NCBI RefSeq assembly: GCF_000829415.1
Contig: NZ_AP014637.1
Span: 496,001-560,000, forward strand
Direction of reading: 5' to 3'
DNA length: 64,000 nt
DNA from: Pseudomonas sp. StFLB209
Lineage (GTDB): Bacteria; Pseudomonadota; Gammaproteobacteria; Pseudomonadales; Pseudomonadaceae
The translations under genes were made by a program, and so were the position numbers. How positions within the stretch are numbered: position 1 is the first letter of the stretch; the number at the start of each line of letters is the position of its first letter. Shown here piece after piece: positions 17,765 to 25,660 of the stretch. The notes below the pieces were generated by a model. It did no database searches. It saw only the letters and a list, made by a program, of their open reading frames with translations, and had not been told where the DNA came from.

Positions 17765-20088
17765 TGAAGGTCCAGCTTTCACTTCCCCTTACGCTGAAAC
17801 CCAGACTAGCACTGTGGACCGATGCAACCGCCTGGACCAACTGGTCCCGGCATGAAGCTTATCTGCGGTCCCAGCCCAAGTGGAAGCCACACCAGATTGC
17901 GTCAGTCGCGGAAGAGTCGCTGCGGATCATCTCGAAGACCGTACCGGTAGGTCGCCCGGAATTCCAGTGCCGCGGTCTGGTCGTCGGCTACGTTCAGTCC
18001 GGAAAGACCGCTAACTTCACGGCTGTGGCCGCGCGCGCAGCAGATGTCGGCTACCGCCTGATTATTGTTCTTTCAGGCATTCACGATTCATTGCGGAACC
18101 AGACACAAAAGCGCCTGGATCTGGAGCTGGCCGGGACCGGCGTCGACTGGATCAGGCTGACCGATGAGGCGTCAGATTTTCGTGAGCCGGAGGTGGCCGA
18201 CGGATTCGCATCGACCGGCACCGTCCTGATCGTCGCGAAGAAGATCACGCCGATCCTGAAACGGCTCAACCAGTGGTTCGGCAAACTCGAAGGCCGGCTC
18301 GCTGATGTACCGGTTCTTCTCATTGATGACGAAGCCGATCAGGCCTCCATCAATACACGCGGAAATCGGCGCGACCCCAGTATCGACACCGACATCGACA
18401 CTGAACCGGATGACGGTACGGGCCCTTCACTGACCAACGCCCTGATTCGTGACATTCTCAGAAAGATTCCGCGGGCCACCTACATCGCTTACACCGCTAC
18501 GCCATTCGCCAACATATTCATAGATCCAGACGCTACTGACAACGAGGTCGGCGAAGACCTGTTCCCTAAGGACTTCGTCGTGCAGCTTCCGCGGCCGGAC
18601 GGCTACACGGGAACAGAAGAGCTTTTCGGCGTCAGCTCACAGGGCCGCGATGTACTGCGTCCTGTAGACGCGGCGGATGTAAAAGCTCTGAAGCCGAAGC
18701 AGCGCAAAAGGAGCGAGGCGATTGTCGTCCGAGGGCCGCTGGATCTCCCCCAGTCGCTCGCCGATGCCCTCCTGACCTTCGCACTTGCCGGCGCCATCAG
18801 GCTGCAGCGCGGCCAGATCGGTAAGCCGAACACGATGCTGGTGCACGTATCCCGGCTCCAGCAGGACCAGTTGCGCATTGGAGAGGCGATTCAGGAACAG
18901 ATCCGCCACTGGTTCCATCATGAAAGCGCCGAACCCGGCGTGCTCAAACAGATGTTCCGGTCAACGCTCGCAGGTCTGGGGCCGATTGATTTGCCCTGCA
19001 GTGAAGAGGTTCTATTGGATGAGGCAGTGACGAACCTAGCTCGTCTGGTTGTCGTTGTGCTCAATAGCACGACGGGTGATGAACTGGAATACGACGCCAA
19101 ACCTGGACGGCAGCTCGTCGCAATAGGCGGCAATAGGCTATCGCGCGGACTAACGCTTGAGGGGCTAACGATCGCCTACTTCCTGCGCACTACAACACTG
19201 GCGGATGCTCTGCTGCAGATGGCACGCTGGTATGGTTTCAGGGCAGGCTATGAAGACCTGATCCGCATCTGGACAACCGAAGGGATCGCTCAGTGGTTTG
19301 TGGAACTTGCGCTGGTCGAGGAGTCTCTGCGTGACTCTATCACGGCACTGAACAAGGCCGGTCGCAGGCCCGACCAGATGGCCATCCGGATGCGGGCCCA
19401 CTCAAAGCTCCTGCTCACCAGCAAAAATAAGAGCAGGATGCAAGCGGATGATGCACGGTCATGGTCTGGCGAGAACCCGCAGACGATTCTGTTCCCTATG
19501 CAGGACCGAGAACTGTTGGAACGGAACGTGGATCTAGCGTCCGCCCTGCTACGACAGCACCCCCCGACTCAGGATGCATATGGCGGCGCCATAGCACACG
19601 ATGTGCCGGCCGAGGACATCGCACTGTTCCTGAGGCGTTATGAAGGGCACCCTAACAGCATTGCATTTCAGGGTGCGGAGATTGCCGACTGGATCCTGGA
19701 GCGGGCCGCAGCGGGAGAGCTGAGGAACTGGACCGTGTTCGTAGCCAACCCGCAGCGGGAACGTCAGGTTCTCCTGGGTGGAAGGCCTTACGGCCTTGTT
19801 CGACGGTCGTTGCAGGCCAATGAGTCGATCGGCATCCTGATAGATCCACGCCATGAAGGTGCAGACCTTCATGGCGGGCCAGAGAACTATCGCGCTGGTT
19901 CAGGCTTCAACGCACGGGCAATGCGCGAGGACCGACCTGCGCAGCAGGGCCTTCTCTTGCTCTACCCCCTGGATCCCGAACCGCTCCGCGCGCCAACACA
20001 AACGGTGCTAGGCCTAGCTCTGTCGCTTCCCCGCACTAAAGACGGCGAACAACAGTTTGTCGTGAATCGTGGGGTACGCAATGTTTGA
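17764..20088 (+). CDS. Z1 domain superfamily-2 helicase-like ATPase
   Basis: A 774-residue protein whose ATG overlaps the GHKL stop (TGATG). Walker A is GYVQSGKT (75-82), the DEAD-like box IDDEAD (187-192), and TATPFAN is at 244-250. The Z1 signature GGNRLSRGLT ... MARWYGFR lies at 455-493. Z1 helicases are named from GHKL/methyltransferase/endonuclease operons and are presumed to translocate on DNA for the restriction step. It overlaps the nuclease gene downstream by 8 bases. Confidence 0.88.
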   Translation: MKVQLSLPLTLKPRLALWTDATAWTNWSRHEAYLRSQPKWKPHQIASVAEESLRIISKTVPVGRPEFQCRGLVVGYVQSGKTANFTAVAARAADVGYRLIIVLSGIHDSLRNQTQKRLDLELAGTGVDWIRLTDEASDFREPEVADGFASTGTVLIVAKKITPILKRLNQWFGKLEGRLADVPVLLIDDEADQASINTRGNRRDPSIDTDIDTEPDDGTGPSLTNALIRDILRKIPRATYIAYTATPFANIFIDPDATDNEVGEDLFPKDFVVQLPRPDGYTGTEELFGVSSQGRDVLRPVDAADVKALKPKQRKRSEAIVVRGPLDLPQSLADALLTFALAGAIRLQRGQIGKPNTMLVHVSRLQQDQLRIGEAIQEQIRHWFHHESAEPGVLKQMFRSTLAGLGPIDLPCSEEVLLDEAVTNLARLVVVVLNSTTGDELEYDAKPGRQLVAIGGNRLSRGLTLEGLTIAYFLRTTTLADALLQMARWYGFRAGYEDLIRIWTTEGIAQWFVELALVEESLRDSITALNKAGRRPDQMAIRMRAHSKLLLTSKNKSRMQADDARSWSGENPQTILFPMQDRELLERNVDLASALLRQHPPTQDAYGGAIAHDVPAEDIALFLRRYEGHPNSIAFQGAEIADWILERAAAGELRNWTVFVANPQRERQVLLGGRPYGLVRRSLQANESIGILIDPRHEGADLHGGPENYRAGSGFNARAMREDRPAQQGLLLLYPLDPEPLRAPTQTVLGLALSLPRTKDGEQQFVVNRGVRNV

Positions 20089-21034
20089 GATCACACAAGA
20101 TCGCTGGGCAAGTCTGCGCGAGCAGCATTCTCAGCATGAGGACATCCGCGAGCAGGCGATCAGGGACCTGGAAACAGCGCTGATCGGGGTGTCAGGAGAC
20201 GGCCGCCTGCACCTGCTGCTGGCCATCGATGTCGCCCCGCAAAACCTGCCGCCGGACCTGCAGAGTCTTCAGGTCCGCATCCTGGAGGGCGAACAGATTT
20301 GGCTGGATATTTCCGCACGCAGCCACCACGAAGAACTGCTCACGCTGATAGCCAACAAGGTCCTCCATGCCATCCGCATTGAAGGCCGCGATCCTGCTGT
20401 CTCGGTTGGACGCATCATCGAAGACATGCGTGCAGCACTGCGCCCGCTCACACCTGACTTAAGCCCAGCAGTACAGATTGGTCTTTTTGGCGAACTCTGG
20501 GTGCTGTCCAACGTGCTGTTCCCGACCATCGGCACGCGCGTCAGCCACCTTTGGAGCGGCCCTGATAGCGAACGCCATGATTTTGTTGGGCAGGGCGTAC
20601 ACGTCGAAGTGAAGACCACCACGCGATCGGAACCGAAGCACGAAATATCCCGTCTAGATCAGCTGAAAGCGCCTAGTAATAAGCGCCTCCTGTTTGTCAG
20701 CGTCATGCTGGAGCGCAGTCTTGGCGGCGACGAAACACTGGCAGACCGCGTCGATGAAATTCGGGAGAAGCTGGTATCCGATGGGCGTGCGCTAGATGTT
20801 TTCGATTCACGCCTAGCACAACTTGGTTGGCACGAGGGCCTACGACAGACAGGCGCGCTCCTACGGTTCAATTTTCGCGCTGTACATGTCTTCGAAGTTA
20901 TCGATAACTTCCCCAGGCTCCCCGATGACTACGTGCCACCACTAGGTGTGGCAGGTATCAGGTACAGTATTAATGTTGGCAGCCTGCCTTCGCTCGAGGT
21001 ATCGCAAGTTCAGGATGTTCTTCTAACTGCCTAA
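20081..21034 (+). CDS. PD-(D/E)XK-type nuclease (DUF4420-like)
   Basis: A 317-residue protein ending the operon. The nuclease core reads GELW (Glu138), HDF (Asp167) and VEVKTTTR (Glu176, Lys178), matching an E ... D-x8-E-x-K active site. The start ATG at 20081 overlaps the Z1 stop; the GTG at 20069 lacks a better ribosome-binding site. Proteins of this type (PD-(D/E)XK motif proteins) accompany Z1 ATPases, so it is the likely DNA-cutting subunit. Confidence 0.82.
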   Translation: MFEITQDRWASLREQHSQHEDIREQAIRDLETALIGVSGDGRLHLLLAIDVAPQNLPPDLQSLQVRILEGEQIWLDISARSHHEELLTLIANKVLHAIRIEGRDPAVSVGRIIEDMRAALRPLTPDLSPAVQIGLFGELWVLSNVLFPTIGTRVSHLWSGPDSERHDFVGQGVHVEVKTTTRSEPKHEISRLDQLKAPSNKRLLFVSVMLERSLGGDETLADRVDEIREKLVSDGRALDVFDSRLAQLGWHEGLRQTGALLRFNFRAVHVFEVIDNFPRLPDDYVPPLGVAGIRYSINVGSLPSLEVSQVQDVLLTA

Positions 21035-21372
21035 CGCGTCAAGGACATCCGAAAATTCCAGATAGAATTAAAGAATAAAACCTCACCAATTTTAGGAATT
21101 ATCCTACAACTTATAGCCTTGCTTAGACTGTTCTGCCTCGATACCTTAAAACAGCGCCTAAGAAACGCTCATCCACACAGCGGCCCGACCGCTTCCGAAA
21201 AACGCGGCTTTTTTGTGTCCGCGGCCCATGGCTGCGCGTCACAAAATCTGTGATGTCGGGAGTGGGCTAATACAAGACCCGTAAGGGGAATATGTCCGGC
21301 CCTCTGTGTGGGGTTTCTTAGCTCCCGGCGCCTTAGCCCTAAGAAAGCTGAATCACACTGAGGTTACTAGAA
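21035..21372. promoter_or_regulatory. Structured leader of the BRO-N gene
   Basis: This 338-bp gap has several inverted repeats: TCACAAAATCTGTGA near 21239-21253, and TTTCTTAG (21314-21321) pairing with CTAAGAAA (21339-21346) just upstream of the next start. The first part is AT-rich and contains GCGGCTTTTTTG, which may end transcription of the restriction operon. No gene is seen. Confidence 0.4.
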
Positions 21373-21921
21373 ATGCCACACACTGAATCTTGCTCCCAAG
21401 CCAGGCGCGAGCCTGCCCTCGAACCGACTACCCCCACCATCTTCCACCGCTACGGCCGCCAGCTCCGCGTCACCCTCCTGGAAAACCAGGTCTGGTTCTG
21501 CGCCCGCGATCTTGGTCGCTTGATTGCCTGGCCGCTTAACACCCGCTCCACCTGCAAGCTAGACCCGGACCAGCGCCGTACCCTCTGGCTTGAAAGCCAT
21601 GGCCGTTGTGAGGAAGAACTGATGATCAGCGAGTCCGGGGTTTATGTGCTGCTGGTGCATCACCATCACCCCGAGCAGCGCAGCCTGCGGCAGTGGATCA
21701 CCAATGAGGTGGTTGCGGCGGTGCGGGATGCGCAGCCGTCGGCGGGTGATCAGGCGCCAATGCTGAGTCTGTTGCAGTGGCCGGGGTTGTCGATGAGCAT
21801 GTTGCATTGGCAGAACGAGCCGTGGATTCGGCTGCGGGATGTGCCGCAGGTGTTGCCGCTGCCGGAGACCGAGGCGTTGAAGGCGGGCGAGTCGTGGTGG
21901 CGGGCTTGTATCGGGCGGTAA
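21373..21921 (+). CDS. BRO-N domain (phage antirepressor-type) protein
   Basis: A 182-residue protein. Residues about 25-115 match the Bro-N DNA-binding domain: FHRYGRQLRVTLLENQVWFC, ARDLGRLIAW, LMISESGVYVLLVHHHHPEQ, LRQWITNEVVAAVR. The C-terminal part is unrecognised. Such genes occur in prophages and as lone cargo in pseudomonad chromosomes. A GAGG site precedes the ATG, and a structured leader lies upstream. Its target is unknown. Confidence 0.8.
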   Translation: MPHTESCSQARREPALEPTTPTIFHRYGRQLRVTLLENQVWFCARDLGRLIAWPLNTRSTCKLDPDQRRTLWLESHGRCEEELMISESGVYVLLVHHHHPEQRSLRQWITNEVVAAVRDAQPSAGDQAPMLSLLQWPGLSMSMLHWQNEPWIRLRDVPQVLPLPETEALKAGESWWRACIGR

Positions 21922-22165
21922 CCGCTTGGATGCCGGGACGGTGCAGACCGCCCCGGCTGTGGCTGCAATTCAGATCAACAGAGATCGCACCGCAGTGCTG
22001 AACGCACCCGCTATGACCGCTGGTTGACTGAGTCCAGTCGCTCACGAGCAGGGCATGTCACTGGCATGGTTTGCTGTCTCGCCCGACAGAGGTTTCGGAC
22101 GTTTCTTACATATCCTGGGCAAGTCAAAAAATACACTGCGCCTCCACTTCATGGAGGATCCCAGG

Positions 22166-22351
22166 ATGGCTGCTTACGCTTACATCACGCTCAGAGACGA
22201 GCGCCAATGCCTGATGTCCGCAGGCTGCCCGACTCTGCCGTCACTCGGCACCCCGTACCGGGCCGGCCATGAAAACCAGACCCAGGACCTCACCTGCTCC
22301 AAGGTGACGGCCAGACTGTGCGACTGTGCGTCTTGGGGGGCCGAACGATGA
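22166..22351 (+). CDS. Small Cys-containing ORF coupled to DUF4225 gene
   Basis: A 61-residue frame starting MAAYAYITLRDERQCLMSAG. It has five cysteines, three of them near the end (LTCSKVTARLCDCASW). A clear GGAGG lies 8 bases before the ATG. The stop overlaps the ATG of the DUF4225 gene in an ATGA junction, the usual sign of a coupled real gene. I recognise no family. It could be a leader peptide, an antitoxin-like partner or a regulator. Confidence 0.55.
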   Translation: MAAYAYITLRDERQCLMSAGCPTLPSLGTPYRAGHENQTQDLTCSKVTARLCDCASWGAER

Positions 22352-23070
22352 GGACGCTTGAGGCTGGTTCACAAACGAGCGGGCAGAATCTTGAGGATGT
22401 GAGGCAAGCGGCGGCGCTTCTCAAGGGGCAGGCTTGTACGGTAGCGGCGCGAACTATCAGCGATGGAATCCTCAGGCTGCAGTTCAATCGGGACATTGCT
22501 TATTTTGCACAAGGTATCGTCAGTGACGTCGAGCGTGGCTTAAAAACGGCTGAGCAGGGACTGGCAGCTATTAAAGAAGAGAGCAACTGGTTCTCTCACC
22601 CCGCAATGATAAAAATCGAGAACAGCCTTGGACTCGTAGGTGGCGTAGGTCAAGTTGCCGCTGGCGTCGGGCTTTGTTATGCCAGCGGCGGCTTTTTATG
22701 CGTGACCGGCGGCGCGGCCCTTATCAGCCATGGGGCTAACAACATCTATGAAAGTAGCCGAAATCTTATAAAAGGCCGTTCGGACTCAGAAGGCTGGGTT
22801 CGCCAAGGTTATCAAGAAGCCGCACAGGCAGCGGGCGGAACAAAAACTGATGGGAATGTTGCTTACCTCGTAACTGATCTGACTCTGTCTGGGTGGGGTC
22901 TGACTCGAAAAGTCGTTTCTCCAGAAGCTCGAAAACTTTTCAGGTATATCGACGAAGACTTTGTAAGAGGCTTTAAGGCTATGACCAAGCAAGCGTTACG
23001 TACCGAAATTTCAGTCAATGTAATTACCTTTAAAAACCTTACCCTTGAGATACTGAAGGATGATGAGTAG
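22348..23070 (+). CDS. DUF4225 family protein
   Basis: A 240-residue protein. The family pattern is clear: ILRLQFNRDIAYFAQGIV, VERGLKTAEQGLAAIKEE, a hydrophobic glycine-rich centre (VGGVGQVAAGVGLCYASGG), then ISHGANNIYESSRNLIKGRS and VRQGYQEAA. The centre could cross or insert into a membrane. Function is unknown; a toxin-like role is suggested only by its accessory location and the small membrane proteins that follow. The start at 22348 is set by the ATGA overlap. Base composition is poorer in GC than core genes. Confidence 0.8.
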   Translation: MRTLEAGSQTSGQNLEDVRQAAALLKGQACTVAARTISDGILRLQFNRDIAYFAQGIVSDVERGLKTAEQGLAAIKEESNWFSHPAMIKIENSLGLVGGVGQVAAGVGLCYASGGFLCVTGGAALISHGANNIYESSRNLIKGRSDSEGWVRQGYQEAAQAAGGTKTDGNVAYLVTDLTLSGWGLTRKVVSPEARKLFRYIDEDFVRGFKAMTKQALRTEISVNVITFKNLTLEILKDDE

Positions 23071-23434
23071 TTTTTTTACACATTTTTTATTCATAATATT
23101 TTCCGTTCTGCTCTACCTGCCCGCGCGCAGAATGAAATACGCCTTCTCAGGACGGAACTACTCAGGAAAAAAATTCTGGCTGGCGACACTCTATAGCCTT
23201 CTTCTCGCATGCCTTTATTTTGACTACTTTAAAAGCGGTACAATTCCATTCTATGGACCTCTAGACCGAACCATTTTAGGCTGGGTGTCCATATTGATGT
23301 TCCTCCTGCATACTTCCACCTTCCCGAGAGAGTGGAAAGTGAGACGCTGGTATCTAATAAGGCGTTTTAACTTGAAGATATGCAAGCACAAAAAAACTCT
23401 TGATGAGTATCGAATGGCTCATCGCCGAAAGTAA
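23060..23434 (+). CDS. Small membrane protein downstream of DUF4225 (first of two)
   Basis: A 124-residue protein with three hydrophobic segments: FFTHFLFIIFSVLLYLPA, FWLATLYSLLLACLYF and ILGWVSILMFLLH. Its start overlaps the DUF4225 stop by 11 bases. It shares the local pattern D-R/S-T/S-hydrophobic-GW ... LH with the next gene, suggesting an ancient duplication. An immunity or accessory membrane role for DUF4225 is inferred from the arrangement only. Confidence 0.6.
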   Translation: MMSSFFTHFLFIIFSVLLYLPARRMKYAFSGRNYSGKKFWLATLYSLLLACLYFDYFKSGTIPFYGPLDRTILGWVSILMFLLHTSTFPREWKVRRWYLIRRFNLKICKHKKTLDEYRMAHRRK

Positions 23435-23505
23435 TACTGTTTTCTTTGAAAATAAAAGGCAGCACTTCAAGCGTCAACGCTATCCACTCGGGCGGGACAC
23501 TGAAT

Positions 23506-23835
23506 ATGACAACAGAAGACCATTGGAAACTCCTATTAGCATATGCAAAAGCCTCGCTATTCCCTTACATCCTTGCGCTGAATCTGGAGTCCGACTTAAG
23601 GGAGAAAAAACACACCCGCCTCCGTTTCTGGTCGGTACTGGGTTACAACACATTTTTCTTCACTCACCATCTGACGTTCTTTATTACAGGGCATCTGTTT
23701 TTTTATTTAAAAACAGATAGCTCAGTCGTCGGCTGGCTCGCCTTTCATATGTCGATCCTTCATGGCCGGCTAATCCTCAGGCAGATACGCAGCAGGTCGT
23801 GGTCGATCCTTAACCATTTTGATCCACGGCTTTGA
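23506..23835 (+). CDS. Small membrane protein downstream of DUF4225 (second of two)
   Basis: A 109-residue protein from MTTEDHWKLLL; an earlier in-frame ATG at 23446 would add 20 residues. Two or three hydrophobic segments are visible (LLLAYAKASLFPYILAL, NTFFFTHHLTFFITGHLFFY, VVGWLAFHMSILHG). It resembles the preceding gene in SSVVGWLAFHMSILH. Family not recognised. Confidence 0.55.
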   Translation: MTTEDHWKLLLAYAKASLFPYILALNLESDLREKKHTRLRFWSVLGYNTFFFTHHLTFFITGHLFFYLKTDSSVVGWLAFHMSILHGRLILRQIRSRSWSILNHFDPRL

Positions 23836-23856
23836 AGTGGAGATGGAGTGAACGCC

Positions 23857-24519
23857 ATGAAAATCCGCGCGATCGGGACTGACGCAGAGTATCAAGCGGC
23901 TCTCAACGAGATATCGCCTCTATTCGATAACGAGCCAGAACCTGGCCCCCCGGAAGGCGGCGCGTTCGAGGTCATGATCACGCTGATCGAAGCCTATGAA
24001 GCCAAGCACTTTCCGGTTGATTTACCGGACCCGATTGAGGCGATCAAATTGCGCATGGAGCAGTCAGGGCTGACCGTAGCCGACCTCATCCCTGCCATCG
24101 GCAGAACCAATCGCGTCTACGAGGTGCTCAACCGAACACGCTCACTGGCATTGCCCATGATCTGGAAACTGCACAGATCTCATGTGGGAGTGGCCGGCCA
24201 GCGCGCCGGTTGCCGACGAAGACGCCAGCACATTCGCTACAACTGCTGTGGCTTTACTGGCCTCTTCGCGAGCAAGCTCGCTCCTACCGGGCGGTGGACT
24301 GAAGCACCTACAGGGCTCAGCGCAACAACCGCGACGTCAGCACATAAGCCACTGTCCCCGCCAATGTGGTCACCACCACGCCCCAGGCCAGGTCTACCAA
24401 GGCCATTTGCGCTGGCCAGCCGCGCAGGGTGGCCCAGTTGGTCAGGTCGTAGGTGCCGTAGGCCACCAGGCCCAGCAAGGCGCTGTGGCCGACCGCTTGC
24501 CCGAGGCGTTGCACGTTGA
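23857..24519 (+). CDS. HigA-type antitoxin, C-terminus replaced by REP read-through
   Basis: The first about 107 residues read as an orphan HigA-like antitoxin: MKIRAIGTDAEYQAALNEIS, an EAYEAKHFP linker, then the HTH IKLRMEQSGLTVADLIPAIG ... VYEVLNRTRSLALPMIWKLH. Intact relatives end about a dozen residues later. Here the frame enters a REP at 24184 and runs on to 24519 over the antisense of the next gene. No HigB toxin lies upstream. The gene is probably a decaying remnant, though the HTH itself is intact. The start follows GGAG; an ATG at 23848 is possible. Confidence 0.5.
   Translation: MKIRAIGTDAEYQAALNEISPLFDNEPEPGPPEGGAFEVMITLIEAYEAKHFPVDLPDPIEAIKLRMEQSGLTVADLIPAIGRTNRVYEVLNRTRSLALPMIWKLHRSHVGVAGQRAGCRRRRQHIRYNCCGFTGLFASKLAPTGRWTEAPTGLSATTATSAHKPLSPPMWSPPRPRPGLPRPFALASRAGWPSWSGRRCRRPPGPARRCGRPLARGVAR
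24184..24290. repeat. REP-type palindromic repeat pair
   Basis: Starts GTGGGAGTGGCCGG, contains the usual middle GACGAAGACGCCAGCACATT and ends CGCGAGCAAGCTCGCTCCTACC. It interrupts the 3' end of the HigA-like gene and marks the right edge of the accessory island. Confidence 0.75.
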
Positions 24520-24721
24520 GGGCCGGCAGCACGGCCAGCACCACGATGCCCACGCCGTACATCAGGTAGAACGCGACCGCCGGGCCGATGACCGGTGTGT
24601 CGAGCATCAGTGGGCCGAGCCAGGCGCGGTAGGTCGGGCCCATCAGCCCGCCCAGCCATAAGCCGTCGAAGATCAGAAACGCGACCAGGGTTGCAGCGTA
24701 GGCAGTGAGAAATCGTTTCAT
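24317..24721 (-). CDS. DUF2177 family membrane protein
   Basis: A 134-residue inner-membrane protein with four hydrophobic helices. Family features are the N-terminal TLVAFLIFDGLWLGG, GPAVAFYLMYGVGIVVLAV and the central YGTYDLTNWATLRGWP. Function of the family is unknown. It is monocistronic and starts at the only good ATG. Confidence 0.85.
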   Translation of the reverse strand: MKRFLTAYAATLVAFLIFDGLWLGGLMGPTYRAWLGPLMLDTPVIGPAVAFYLMYGVGIVVLAVLPALNVQRLGQAVGHSALLGLVAYGTYDLTNWATLRGWPAQMALVDLAWGVVVTTLAGTVAYVLTSRLLR

Positions 24722-24842
24722 GGCGATGTGTCCTGAGAGGGTTATGGCTGGGACAGCGACCGTTTGGGAATTGATCCGCGAAATAGCCGGACTTTTCCCA
24801 TAAGTGGGCAGTCACTGCTAATAGAGCTAAGGAGCCAGGCGA

Positions 24843-25475
24843 ATGCATACAGACACACAACCCGCCCTGAGGGTCGATATATGGAGCGACTATGTCTGCC
24901 CATTCTGCTACCTGCAATTGCCGGTTCTCGAACAGCTTCAGGCCCGTTACGGCGCGATGATCGAGTGGTGCTGGCATGCATTTGAGTTGCGGCCCGAGCC
25001 ATTGACCACCCCGGACCCGCAGGCTGATTACCTGCGCATGACCTGGTTGCAGGCGGTGTTGCCGATGGCCGACCGGCGCCAGTTGACGATGAAGATTCCG
25101 CCTGTGCAGCCGCACAGCCGCAAGGCGCTGGAAGCGGCGAACTTTGCGCGCAGCCAGGGCCGGTTTGGGGATTTCAATCGGGCGTTGTTCCGGGCGTTTT
25201 TCGAGTACGGTCAGAATATTGGTGAGGATCAGGTGCTGCTGCAGTTGGCCAGCGCAACCGGGCTCAAGCCCGAGGCGCTGCACCTGGCATTGCAGGAGCA
25301 GCAGCACCGGGTTGCGGTCAGCGATGACGAGGCGCTGGCTGATACGCTGGGGCTGCGGGCCGTGCCGGTGCTGCTGTTGCGTAAGGCCAGTCAGCCGCTG
25401 AGCGAGGCGCAGGTGCTCAATGGCACCCTGCCCTTGCAGCGGCTGACGAGGGAGATTGATGCTTTGCTTGCCTGA
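24843..25475 (+). CDS. DsbA-family (FrnE-like) thioredoxin-fold oxidoreductase
   Basis: A 210-residue protein with the DsbA-like active site SDYVCPFCY (residues 15-23) and an inserted helical domain. It ends in the cis-Pro loop LGLRAVPVLLL. No signal peptide is present, so it acts in the cytoplasm, as FrnE-type proteins do. Substrate is unknown. It is monocistronic. Confidence 0.85.
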   Translation: MHTDTQPALRVDIWSDYVCPFCYLQLPVLEQLQARYGAMIEWCWHAFELRPEPLTTPDPQADYLRMTWLQAVLPMADRRQLTMKIPPVQPHSRKALEAANFARSQGRFGDFNRALFRAFFEYGQNIGEDQVLLQLASATGLKPEALHLALQEQQHRVAVSDDEALADTLGLRAVPVLLLRKASQPLSEAQVLNGTLPLQRLTREIDALLA

Positions 25476-25523
25476 GGGGCATTTTTAAAATTGGCTGTTG
25501 GCTGGGCGGTGTTTAGATGCAAA

Positions 25524-25580
25524 GGTCGGCACATTTATAGAATCTGCTGACGCCTTCGTCGGCTGAGCCGACTCCCACCG
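25524..25580. repeat. Partial REP repeat
   Basis: GTCGGCACATTTATAGAATCTGCTG followed by TCGTCGGCTGAGCCGACTCC and CACCGG; this is the right half of the long REP type, in the gap between two convergent genes. Confidence 0.6.
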
Positions 25581-25660
25581 GCCCAGCGTAGTGCCAGCAA
25601 TTTGAACGCAACTCAAACCGGTGGGTGATCTGCCACCGGCCTGGCCGGCCAATGCCGTCC

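Larger units (their letters stand above)
10294..24183. other. Accessory (probably acquired) island
   Basis: Between the core gbu cluster and the core DUF2177 gene lies a block of defence, phage-like and orphan genes. Several (10.8-13.0 kb, 22.4-23.9 kb) are visibly less GC-rich than their surroundings. It begins with a transposase-like remnant and ends in a REP. No tRNA gene, integrase or direct-repeat attachment site was found, so the exact borders are inferred from gene content alone. Confidence 0.6.

Noticed and set aside
21373..23835. Prophage
   Set aside because: Only a BRO-N gene is phage-like; no integrase, structural, lysis or replication genes are present.
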